The position numbers and the translations under genes are program-made. This document shows, piece after piece, positions 1 through 9,003 of a stretch of DNA of 64,000 nt. Position 1 is the stretch's first letter, and every line of letters starts with the position of its first letter. The notes beneath the pieces were generated by a model. The model was not told the DNA's origin, did not search any database, and saw nothing but the letters and a program-made list of their open reading frames with translations. The DNA comes from Gp1-AA145 sp963757135. GTDB taxonomy: Bacteria; Acidobacteriota; Terriglobia; Terriglobales; Acidobacteriaceae. The stretch is taken from positions 62,001 through 126,000 of the forward strand of contig CAVWQE010000004.1 in NCBI GenBank assembly GCA_963757135.1. Reading direction: 5' to 3'.

Positions 1-304
1 CTGCCGCGCCCAGGCGTATGGCCTGCACCACCTTCTTGGTGTCATTCACGCAGGAAAGCATCACCACCTTGGTGCCGGGATGCAGCTTGCGCAGGCTCTC
101 CAACGTTTCCAGGCCGTCAATGCCGGGCATCAGCAGATCAAGCAGTACGAGATCGGGACTCAGTCCCTTCTGCACCTTTTCCAAAGCTTCTTCGCCGGTT
201 GATGCAGTCTCCACACGGTGATCGTCCACTTCGAGCAGCGTTTTGATGTAGCGCAGCATGCCCGGTTCGTCATCGACCAACAGAATCTTTGCCTTGTCTG
301 CCAT
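1..304 (-). CDS. response regulator receiver protein (3' end cut off by window edge)
   Basis: Reading the minus strand from the ATG at 304 gives a CheY-like receiver domain running off the left edge. Visible landmarks are the acidic pair in KILLVDDEPG near residues 7-16, the phospho-acceptor Asp in DLVLLDLLMPG, and the Thr/Ser-type switch position in VVMLSCVND. The final beta strand with its lysine and any output domain lie outside the window. The ATG overlaps the TAA stop of the upstream histidine kinase by one base (TAATG), so the two are almost certainly translated together and form a cognate pair. Target genes or proteins cannot be inferred. Confidence 0.9.
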   Translation of the reverse strand, partial: MADKAKILLVDDEPGMLRYIKTLLEVDDHRVETASTGEEALEKVQKGLSPDLVLLDLLMPGIDGLETLESLRKLHPGTKVVMLSCVNDTKKVVQAIRLGAA

Positions 305-1200
305 TAGCTTTTTCCTTCAGAGTCGCTGGTCGGGGGCAACAGCGGAAGAATGAACGAAAATTTGCACCCTGCGCCGGGCTCGCTTTCGACCCAGATCTTG
401 CCGCCCATGCCGTTGACCAGCCTGCGTGCGATCGCCAGCCCCAGTCCCATACCTTCAGCTTTTTCGCTCGAGGGCAAACGGAAGAAGTCGTCAAAAATTT
501 CCAGATGATATTCCGCCGGAACTCCCGGGCCGGTATCGGAAACACTGATCTTCACTGAGTTCGGCTGCGAGAGCGGCCGGCGCCGCCGTTCTTGCGGCAA
601 CGCATGACTGCTGGACGATCTGCGCTCCCACATATAAGGTTCAGCGTGCAACCATACCGTCCCACCGGACGGGGTAAACTTCGATGCATTCTCCAGCAGA
701 TTCGAAATCACCCGTTCCAATTTGGGCGAGTCAAACGGAAACTCGAATACCTTCTCGTTCGCCAGGAAGTAAAGTGCGAGACCTTTCTCCTGAAAACGCG
801 GCGACCACAGGCGGCAAACTTCGGAGAGGCAGGCGTTGATGTTGCCGGACTCGAACTTCATTCTCAGTTCGCCGGTTTCAAGCACGCTGAAACTGAGAAA
901 GTCCTGGATGTACCGCTGTAATCTCTGACCGTTCGAGTGCATGTCGCGCAGCACTTCTCGCTGGCGCTCGTTCAGATCGCCCAGCTTTTCGCTTTGTAGT
1001 AGCTCGACGTAACCGTTAAGAATTGCGAGTGGGGTCTTGAGATCGTGCGCGGCTGAGGCCAACGCATTGGTAGTGCGCAGGTAACGCTCACGAAGCTGCG
1101 CATACTCTTGCAGTTCGGGAATGGCGGTAAGCGCTTCCTTACTCAACTCTGCACCACTAACCTTGGCTAGACTTGACGCTTGTTTGGGCAATGACGACAC
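304..1200 (-). CDS. cytosolic sensor histidine kinase
   Basis: This 298-residue protein has a HisKA dimerisation/phospho-acceptor segment with H-box ASAAHDLKTPL (His about residue 52), then an HATPase_c domain with N-box NLLENASKFT, G1 box DTGPGVP and G2 box GMGLGLAI. No transmembrane segment or signal peptide is seen, and the roughly 45 residues before the H-box are too short for a PAS or GAF sensor, so input is probably intracellular or through a partner. It is translationally coupled to the response regulator downstream. Family and pairing are secure; the signal is unknown. Confidence 0.93.
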   Translation of the reverse strand: MSSLPKQASSLAKVSGAELSKEALTAIPELQEYAQLRERYLRTTNALASAAHDLKTPLAILNGYVELLQSEKLGDLNERQREVLRDMHSNGQRLQRYIQDFLSFSVLETGELRMKFESGNINACLSEVCRLWSPRFQEKGLALYFLANEKVFEFPFDSPKLERVISNLLENASKFTPSGGTVWLHAEPYMWERRSSSSHALPQERRRRPLSQPNSVKISVSDTGPGVPAEYHLEIFDDFFRLPSSEKAEGMGLGLAIARRLVNGMGGKIWVESEPGAGCKFSFILPLLPPTSDSEGKS

Positions 1201-1473
1201 TTTAGCTCTCTTCCGACACTTTGGGCCGGTGGCATTTTGGGGGGAGGGAACAGCATACTGACTGGCGAGAAGCTAACTACCGATAAGGGAAATGCTAGGG
1301 TAAGTATCGGCCAAGTGTCAATAAAAAATGCAAAAGATTGGTCACTTTCGGTAAATCCTTTCCAACCGCGGGTGTCGATGGAAATCTGTTTTTGACGGCA
1401 ATAGGGGAAGAAAACTCGAATTGGCCGTACAAAACACAAGGCTTCCCCGCTTCAAACCTCTTTAGAACTCTGC

Positions 1474-1941
1474 GTGCATCCGCCTTTGTCGTTTGTCATC
1501 ATGAGTTTGGCCCATGAGGTGCGACTGGAACGTTTTTCATCACCAAAAAGGGAGGCTGGGTTGGGATACCACAAGCCGGGACCAGAACGCCGCGAGTGGG
1601 TTCGCTTGCCTCTTGCCATCCCCGTTTTCGTACGCAGTCGGGACCAGAGCGGCAAGGATTTCCTCGAATTCGCCACCGCGATCAATATCTCCGCCGGGGG
1701 TGCCTTGGTTGCTGTGCACCGCTCTCTTCGGCCAGCAACGCAGGTTTCGCTCGAAATCCCCAGTGCCCCTCTTGCGGCATCAGCTCCCGTGCCTAAGGGT
1801 TCGCGCAACCTAAAAGCTAAAATCGTCAGGGTAACTCATGGCGAAGGTTACCATCTTCTCGGGATGAAATTCACACAACCGCTCTTGAGTCCGGCTATGC
1901 GCCGGGCGGCATCGAGAAGGAAAGTTGCTTCTCCGGTGTGA
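1474..1941 (+). CDS. PilZ domain protein, probable c-di-GMP receptor
   Basis: The 155-residue product carries a single PilZ domain. The RxxxR element is visible in RREWVRLPLAIPV and the D/NxSxxG element in INISAGGALV, so both halves of the c-di-GMP binding signature are intact. No enzymatic or membrane segment is attached, so it would act as a stand-alone adaptor that changes a partner's activity on c-di-GMP binding. An alternative in-frame ATG at 1501 would remove nine residues; neither start has a clear ribosome binding site. A type IV pilus operon and two further PilZ proteins lie in the same window, making pilus or exopolysaccharide control a reasonable guess. Confidence 0.82.
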   Translation: MHPPLSFVIMSLAHEVRLERFSSPKREAGLGYHKPGPERREWVRLPLAIPVFVRSRDQSGKDFLEFATAINISAGGALVAVHRSLRPATQVSLEIPSAPLAASAPVPKGSRNLKAKIVRVTHGEGYHLLGMKFTQPLLSPAMRRAASRRKVASPV

Positions 1942-2139
1942 AAGTTTTTTCCTACTCAAATTATTGAAATACTGGCCCTAAAGCCCCTCGGCCTTGAGTG
2001 TCTGCACTTTCGTTCTCTAGCTTCTAAGTAATTGCTATAGAATCCGTTGCCGATCTGGGAATGTCCACTTTGCCAATGCCAAACTGGCTTTGGCCGCTGG
2101 GGTGCACTCATCTGCACTGGCAAAGGAGCCGATCTCGAT

Positions 2140-3198
<1,059 letters not shown>

Positions 3199-3389
3199 AC
3201 TCGGCGCGTGGGTACCGCACGCCGAAATGAGACTGCACGGCAGGCGTGGCAAAAGCCACATCCGCTCATTCAGACCATGGCGATCTGAGCCTCATTTTGG
3301 CCTCTTTCTCGACCCGCTTGACTCGCACCCAGGGTCGTCCTGTTTTCGACTTTCCGCCATTCCGGTAACGTAACCTCCGGCTACCGACA

Positions 3390-3405
3390 GCTACCGATTT
3401 CGCTA
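3390..3405. repeat. target-site duplication, left copy (IS copy 1)
   Basis: The 16 bases gctaccgatttcgcta directly precede the element and recur directly after it at 4851-4866. Assignment is ambiguous by one base because both flanks continue with a T. Confidence 0.85.
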
Positions 3406-4850
3406 TGTTGTTAGCAAGTTAAAATGTCCGGTTTTGTTAGCAGGTGACATGTCCGGTTTGAGTTAATGAACCAGCAGCAGTCGGGGCTGTGGGAAAGTGG
3501 GAATCCCGCGGTTTTTGCGGGATTTCCAAGCGGGGTGGGAAAGTCGGGTTTTTGACTTTTCCACCCCGCGTCTTTTCCACAGCCCGTCGCGGCGGCGTTT
3601 TATCTGCCGCCCAGGTCTCACCTTGTGCGCTGTATCGGCCCAGCCGATGCGGTCCGTGCGTCAGGCTGATCGATCCATCCAAATGCTGATGCAAAGTCAC
3701 CGTGCAGCCAGCCAGGCTGGCTCGCCAACGCACCGCTTCGATCTGCAAGCTGAGGTTCTGAAAGCTGACCGTGTTGTCCCGATTCACCGTGCGCTCGAAC
3801 TGCAGCGAGAAGATGAGATCCAGATCCCGGCTGCGCCGGGGAACAAATGCGCTGCCCGATTGCGGCGCCCGCACCTGAAAACGGCGATTGAACTCGGCGA
3901 TGTAGTGTTCTCGGAGAAAAGCATTAGCATCTTCCAGAGTGCGGATCCCATGCAGCCGCAGCTCTTGCGGCAGCCGCCCTTGCCAGGTGCCAAAGTTACG
4001 TTCACTGCGCCCCCGGGCCTGCGGCGAGTAGGCCGGAATCATCTGTACTCCCAACTCGCGTAGCGCTCGTCCCACTTGCGTCAAGCGATGAGGATCGACC
4101 CGTCCCCCCACCTTGGGCGTTAACCAAAAATGGCTGCCGCGGTCGCTGTACAAGGCGCAGAACACGCCTTTGCGCTCGATTACTTCCTTCAGCCCGGCCA
4201 TTACAGTCAGCGTCGATTCCTCTTCCACTAACTGCGCGTAATAGATCTCGCTGCTGGCATCGTCCAGAATGACAATCAGGTCATACCAGCGCTCATCTTG
4301 GAACCAGCGATGCCGGCTGCCATCGATGTGCAGCAGCATACCCGGCAGCGGACGCCGCGGTCGGCGTTTGCGATGCACCCCGCGTTGCCGCCCTCGCTCT
4401 ACCAGTCCGGCTCCTTGCAAGGCCAGTTTCACCCAGCTGTAGCTCAGTTCAATGTGGTGCTCGGCCCTCAGCTTCTCATGAAAATGTCGCACGTTCAGAT
4501 CGAAATACTTCTCCCGGTAGAGTCCCAGAATCTGCTCCACTAGGGCCATGGGGACTCGCGGGGGAGAGGGCTTCCCCCGCCGTCGATCGAACAGCCCGTC
4601 ATAGCCGAACTCTTCGTAGCGCTCCCGCCAACGACGCATGTGCCGATCGCTAATACCCATGATCTCCGCTGCCTGCCACCACGTGATCCGTTTCGCCATC
4701 GCCCGCAAGATTACTTCCTGTACTTTCATTGCCCGCTCCATCGCGGCCTTCGAGTAAGAAACCATGCTTCGCATGGTCTCTTACCCTCACCGCCTGAAAA
4801 GCGGACATATCACGTGCTATCTCAACCGGACATATCATGTGCTAACGACA
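3406..4850 (-). mobile_element. insertion sequence copy 1, IS1202/ISNCY-like, intact
   Basis: The ends were set by comparison with the second copy at 57407-58850; identity stops abruptly at both edges. Terminal inverted repeats read TGTTGTTAGCA at the left and TGTCGTTAGCA at the right (complement strand). Each end also carries two subterminal repeats of about 25 bases containing GTTAGCA and ATGTCCGGTT, likely transposase binding sites. The 1445-bp element carries one transposase gene. The 16-bp flanking duplication is long for a DDE element but, as I recall, long duplications are typical of the IS1202-type group. It landed directly upstream of the -35 box of the DUF3857 gene pair. Confidence 0.9.
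3437..4774 (-). CDS. transposase, ISNCY/IS1202-like, DDE integrase fold
   Basis: The 445-residue protein begins with helix-turn-helix regions (ITWWQAAEIMGISDRHMRRW) followed by an rve-type catalytic core. Candidate acidic residues are the Asp in LLHIDGSRHRWF, the Asp in ALYSDRGSHFW and the Glu in RGRSERNFGTWQ, matching the D, D, E spacing of integrase-like transposases. The C-terminal region after about residue 310 is a divergent tail. Internal methionines at residues 12 and 16 are alternative starts. The gene fills almost the whole element and appears intact, so this copy could be active and could supply transposase to the frameshifted copy at 57.4 kb. Confidence 0.9.
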   Translation of the reverse strand: MRSMVSYSKAAMERAMKVQEVILRAMAKRITWWQAAEIMGISDRHMRRWRERYEEFGYDGLFDRRRGKPSPPRVPMALVEQILGLYREKYFDLNVRHFHEKLRAEHHIELSYSWVKLALQGAGLVERGRQRGVHRKRRPRRPLPGMLLHIDGSRHRWFQDERWYDLIVILDDASSEIYYAQLVEEESTLTVMAGLKEVIERKGVFCALYSDRGSHFWLTPKVGGRVDPHRLTQVGRALRELGVQMIPAYSPQARGRSERNFGTWQGRLPQELRLHGIRTLEDANAFLREHYIAEFNRRFQVRAPQSGSAFVPRRSRDLDLIFSLQFERTVNRDNTVSFQNLSLQIEAVRWRASLAGCTVTLHQHLDGSISLTHGPHRLGRYSAQGETWAADKTPPRRAVEKTRGGKVKNPTFPPRLEIPQKPRDSHFPTAPTAAGSLTQTGHVTC

Positions 4851-4866
4851 GCTACCGATTTCGCTA
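4851..4866. repeat. target-site duplication, right copy (IS copy 1)
   Basis: Exact repeat of the 16 bases at 3390-3405, directly following the element's GCTAACGACA end. Confidence 0.85.
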
Positions 4867-4895
4867 TTGACTCATCCGCAAACCCGTACTATCTT
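4867..4895 (+). promoter_or_regulatory. putative sigma-70 promoter for the DUF3857 pair
   Basis: TTGACT at 4867-4872 and TATCTT at 4890-4895 are separated by exactly 17 bases, an orthodox housekeeping promoter layout. It begins right after the IS target duplication and lies about 75 bases before the ATG at 4972. The IS therefore replaced everything upstream of the -35 but left the core promoter intact. Confidence 0.6.
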
Positions 4896-4971
4896 GTTCC
4901 CCTTCCCCACGTAAGTAGCTGGATGTGTGCCTTGAAAAACAGCTGCTCGCGTGCGCGCCACCGGAGACTTT

Positions 4972-6936
4972 ATGACCTTCGTGCGTTGGGTAGTTTTTCT
5001 TTCCTTCTTCTCTCTCACCATTGGCTTTCTAAGCGCGAGCGAAGCTCCGCCGATCACACCTGACGAACTGAAGATGACAAGCGATCCGCTTGCCCCAGGT
5101 GCACCCGCCGTCATTTTGTATCGCCAAGTGGACAGGGATGATAGCGGACAAACGGCTCATGAATTCAATTTCGTTCGGATCAAGATACTAAAGGATGAGG
5201 GACGAAAGTATGGCGACGTAGAGATACCGTTCTATAAGGAGCACGGCCTCAACATCGTCAATATTCACGCCAGAACCATTCGCCCAGATGGTTCGGAAGT
5301 GTCTTTTCAGGGTAAGGCTTTCGACAAGATGATCGAGAAGGCGAAAGGCGTAAAGTTGCTGGCCAAAACCTTTTCTCTGCCGGAAGTCCAACCGGGCTGC
5401 ATTATCGAGTATTCGTACACATTGGATTTGAGCGAGCACTACGTTTACGACTCACACTGGATTTTGAGCGACGAATTATTCACCCGCCATGGAAAGTTCT
5501 CTCTGAAACCATACTCCGGTTACTACAGCAATCTTCACGTGCGCTGGAGTTGGCATCTGTTGCCCGCGGGCACTGACCCCCCGAAACAGGGACCGGATCT
5601 TATCGTGCGTATGGAAGTACAAAACGTTCCCGCATTCCAGACCGAAGATTACATGCCACCGGAGAACGAACTCAAATCACGCGTCGATTTCACTTACTCT
5701 GACGATTTCGAAAGGGACCCCGCCAAGTTCTGGAAGGGCGTCGGTAAAAACCTGAACGGCGTAGTCGAAGGCTTCGTAGGAAAACCTAAGTCTCTCGAGG
5801 GCGCGGTTCGGCAAATCGTGTCAGCTGACGACCCGCCTGAAGTGAAGCTGCAAAAAATCTATGCGCGGGTGCAACAGATTCGCAACACTTCATATGAGAT
5901 CAGAAAAACAGAACAGGAGCAAAAGCGAGAGAAACAAAAAGACAATTCTCACGCGGAGGATGTTTGGAAGCGGGCATACGGAACCGGCGGACAGTTGAAC
6001 TGGCTATTCCTTGGTCTGGCCCGAGCAGCGGGGTTTGAAGCGTATGCAGTATTCGCTTCGGACCGCCGTAACTATTTCTTCGACCCAATCGTGATGGACT
6101 CTTACAAGCTTGACGAAGATCTCGTCCTGGTCAAAGTAAATGGCAAGGACGTGTTCTGTGACCCCGGGGCAGCTTTCACTCCCTACGGATTATTGGAGTG
6201 GCCGGAAACTGGCGTGACCGGTCTTCGACTGGACAAGGATGGTGGCACGTGGATCCAGACGATGATACCGGCCAGTGCCGAGTCCAAGATCATTCGAAAA
6301 GCGGACATCACCCTTGACAGCACCGGTGATCTCGAAGGAAAGCTGACGGTTACGTTCACCGGACTGGAAGCCATGCAGAGGCGCCGTGAAGAGAGAAATG
6401 AAGACGAAACAGCCCGAAAAAAGCTTTTAGAAGATCAGGCCAAGGAGTACATCCCCGCCGGCAGCGAGATCGATCTTACCAATAAGCCCGAGTGGTCCGC
6501 CTCCTCTGCCCCCTTGGTTGCAGAATTCTCAATGAAAGTACCGGGGTGGCTTTCCTCCGCCGGCCGGCGTGCTCTTCTACCGGTCGGAATTTTCGCAGCG
6601 CGGGAAAAACAGGTTTTCGAACAGGAAATGCGCGTCCACCCTATTTACTTCAGTTATCCGTTTCAGACCGAGGACGACGTCACCATCACCCTGCCCGCCG
6701 ATTGGCAAGTCAGTAGCCTGCCTGCGGTGCAGAATCTTGATGCCAAAGCCGCTTTGTATTCGCTACAGGTTACCAATTCCGGAGGGACACTCCACCTGAC
6801 CCGGAAGCTGAACATCGATTTCTTGTTCCTGGAACAAAAGGTATATCCAAGCCTGCGGGCTTTCTTTCAGAGGGTGAGGACCGGCGATGATGAACAAATT
6901 GTTTTGCAACCTACCAGCGCGACGGCGAGTAAGTAA
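4972..6936 (+). CDS. exported DUF3857 protein with degenerate transglutaminase core
   Basis: The 654-residue protein has an N-terminal hydrophobic signal (FVRWVVFLSFFSLTIGFLSA) and a DUF3857 beta-sandwich (EFNFVRIKILKDEGRKYGDV, HARTIRPDGSEV). A transglutaminase-like region near residues 290-430 and a C-terminal DUF3858-like part follow. In the downstream paralogue the catalytic motif is YGDCKDK; here the aligned residues near 335 are AYGTGGQLN, and the catalytic His position reads LDEDLVLV, so Cys and His are lost while FCDPG keeps the Asp. It is probably a non-catalytic envelope protein. ATG 4972 is preferred over GTG 4951 because GGAGA precedes it. It overlaps the next gene by 50 bases. Confidence 0.85.
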   Translation: MTFVRWVVFLSFFSLTIGFLSASEAPPITPDELKMTSDPLAPGAPAVILYRQVDRDDSGQTAHEFNFVRIKILKDEGRKYGDVEIPFYKEHGLNIVNIHARTIRPDGSEVSFQGKAFDKMIEKAKGVKLLAKTFSLPEVQPGCIIEYSYTLDLSEHYVYDSHWILSDELFTRHGKFSLKPYSGYYSNLHVRWSWHLLPAGTDPPKQGPDLIVRMEVQNVPAFQTEDYMPPENELKSRVDFTYSDDFERDPAKFWKGVGKNLNGVVEGFVGKPKSLEGAVRQIVSADDPPEVKLQKIYARVQQIRNTSYEIRKTEQEQKREKQKDNSHAEDVWKRAYGTGGQLNWLFLGLARAAGFEAYAVFASDRRNYFFDPIVMDSYKLDEDLVLVKVNGKDVFCDPGAAFTPYGLLEWPETGVTGLRLDKDGGTWIQTMIPASAESKIIRKADITLDSTGDLEGKLTVTFTGLEAMQRRREERNEDETARKKLLEDQAKEYIPAGSEIDLTNKPEWSASSAPLVAEFSMKVPGWLSSAGRRALLPVGIFAAREKQVFEQEMRVHPIYFSYPFQTEDDVTITLPADWQVSSLPAVQNLDAKAALYSLQVTNSGGTLHLTRKLNIDFLFLEQKVYPSLRAFFQRVRTGDDEQIVLQPTSATASK

Positions 6937-8926
6937 TCTCATCCCATCGCTGATCGTTTCGGCGGTGCTCTCTGCCGTTCCGGTAATCTGCCCGACACCC
7001 GCCGTCGCGGGCGATGCGCCTGCCTGGATGCATGCCGTGGTCAACGTCCCGCTCCCTGCGCACGACGAAAAAACCGACGCCGTCTTGCTCTACTCCGAGA
7101 CCAACGTTACCGTCCTTTCCGCTGACAAAATAAAGACCGTCGAGCGGCGCGTGTACAAGATCCTGCGACCCGACGGACGCCATTACGGCGAGGTGGGCGT
7201 CCCCTACAGCGCGCCCTGGCAGAAGATCAATGGCCTTCGCGGGTGGTGTATTCCCGCCCAGGGCAAAGACTACGAAATAAAAGACAAAGATGCGACTGAA
7301 CGCGCATACCTCGAGGTGGAAGGCGGAGATTTGATTTCCGACTTGAAAGTAAAGTTTCTGCGCATTCCTGCTTCTGACCCCGGCAATATTGTCGGATACG
7401 AATACGAAGTCGAGGAAAATCCCATTGTTTTGCAGGATGAATGGTTTCTTCAACATCAAGCTCCTGCACGCGAGAGCCGTTATTCCTTGTCCCTACCCTC
7501 TGGCTGGGAATACAAAAGTTCGTTTCTCAATTACCCCGAGGTTAAACCCACGCAGACCGGCACTAATCAATGGTTGTGGACGGTCAACGATGTCAAAGGT
7601 GTCCGCTGGGAGCAAGAGATGCCGCCGATGCGGGGCCTCCTTGGACAAATGATTGTGTCATTCTTCCCTCCCGGAGGTCTCGCTGCAAAAGGATTTGCCA
7701 ATTGGCAACAGATGGGAAACTGGTATCAGGAGGTAACCCATGGCCGCCGGGACGCTTCTCCCCAGATTAAAGAAAAAGTTGCTTCCTTGACGAGTGCCAC
7801 TCCTAACGTGCTTGGAAAGATGAAAGTACTCGCCGGCTTTGTTCAAGACAATATTCGCTACGTTGCGATCGAATTGGGTATTGGAGGCATGCAACCCCAT
7901 GCCGCGGGAGACATCTTCGACCATCGCTACGGTGATTGTAAAGATAAGGCCACGCTGATGTCCTCGATGTTGCACGAAATCGGAGTTCAATCCTATTACG
8001 TGGTCATTAACGATGAACGTGGATCTGTCACATCGAATACACCTGCGAGCACAGGCGATTTCAATCATGTAATCCTGGCGATAGCCCTGCCCGAGGGCTT
8101 GTCCGACCCAGCGTTAGTTGCCACCATGCAACATCCGAAGCTGGGAAGAATTTTGTTCTTCGACCCGACGAATGAATTGACCCCATTCGGCCAAATTGGC
8201 GGGTATCTTCAGGAAAACTACGGACTCCTGGTAACTCCCGATGGTGGTGACCTGATCGAACTACCCAAACAACCCGAGGGCATGAATGGTATCCGCCGCA
8301 CCGCCAAGCTCAGTCTTAATGAGGCGGGAATGTTGACTGGGGACGTCGAGGAATTCAGGGTGGGCGACCGGGCATGGTCCGAGCGCTGGAAGTTGCGGGC
8401 CGTAACCAACGACAAAGATCGCCTTAAATCTATCGAAGCCCTGCTCTCCGGATCGCTATCGAATTTTGAAATCACAAAAGCGGCTGTGGTTAACTTTACC
8501 CAGACCAGCCAACCCTTTGGATTTCGCTACTCGTTTGCCGCTCAGAATTATGCGAAGAACGCTGGCGGTCTCCTCCTGGTTCGTCCACGTGTGCTCGGAG
8601 TGAAATCTCAATCGCTTTTAGAAACCAAAGAGCCGCGTCAATTCCCCGTCGAATTCGAGGGCCCCGTCCGCGACACTGACTCTTTTGAAATCACAATCCC
8701 TTCAGGCTATGTTGTGGACGACCTGCCGCCACCGGTCGATGCCGACTTTGGTTTTGCCAGCTATCACTCCAAGACCGAAGCAAAAGGGAATGTTCTGAAT
8801 TACACCCGTACCTTCGAGGTGAAGGAACTCAGCGTGCCAGTGAGCAAGGCCGATGAACTGAAGAAGTTCTATCGCATCATCGCCAGCGATGAGCGCAGCA
8901 CCGCGGTCCTGAAGCCCGCTAAGTAG
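6887..8926 (+). CDS. exported DUF3857/transglutaminase-like protein
   Basis: The 679-residue paralogue of the preceding gene has a signal peptide ending near AVAGDA, a DUF3857 domain (KTVERRVYKILRPDGRHYGEV), a transglutaminase core and a C-terminal DUF3858-like domain. The catalytic triad is visible: Cys about 351 in HRYGDCKDKATL, His about 394 in GDFNHVIL, Asp about 426 in LFFDPTNE. Such proteins are common, poorly characterised envelope proteins in Acidobacteria and Bacteroidetes; the fold allows transamidation or peptide hydrolysis, with unknown substrate. The start lies inside the upstream gene (50-base overlap; a second ATG is at 6890), indicating one transcript and coupled translation. 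Confidence 0.87.
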   Translation: MMNKLFCNLPARRRVSNLIPSLIVSAVLSAVPVICPTPAVAGDAPAWMHAVVNVPLPAHDEKTDAVLLYSETNVTVLSADKIKTVERRVYKILRPDGRHYGEVGVPYSAPWQKINGLRGWCIPAQGKDYEIKDKDATERAYLEVEGGDLISDLKVKFLRIPASDPGNIVGYEYEVEENPIVLQDEWFLQHQAPARESRYSLSLPSGWEYKSSFLNYPEVKPTQTGTNQWLWTVNDVKGVRWEQEMPPMRGLLGQMIVSFFPPGGLAAKGFANWQQMGNWYQEVTHGRRDASPQIKEKVASLTSATPNVLGKMKVLAGFVQDNIRYVAIELGIGGMQPHAAGDIFDHRYGDCKDKATLMSSMLHEIGVQSYYVVINDERGSVTSNTPASTGDFNHVILAIALPEGLSDPALVATMQHPKLGRILFFDPTNELTPFGQIGGYLQENYGLLVTPDGGDLIELPKQPEGMNGIRRTAKLSLNEAGMLTGDVEEFRVGDRAWSERWKLRAVTNDKDRLKSIEALLSGSLSNFEITKAAVVNFTQTSQPFGFRYSFAAQNYAKNAGGLLLVRPRVLGVKSQSLLETKEPRQFPVEFEGPVRDTDSFEITIPSGYVVDDLPPPVDADFGFASYHSKTEAKGNVLNYTRTFEVKELSVPVSKADELKKFYRIIASDERSTAVLKPAK

Positions 8927-9003
8927 CGGTCGGAAAGCGCTATCGGCACCGACGACGCTGCGGCAGCTATCATGAACACGTCCAATAGAGACAGCAGCGG
9001 CCT

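Noticed and set aside
1201..1473. Possible small gene or regulatory RNA between the kinase and the PilZ gene
   Set aside because: Only a weak CCGATA/TATCGG dyad and AT-rich stretches; nothing supportable.
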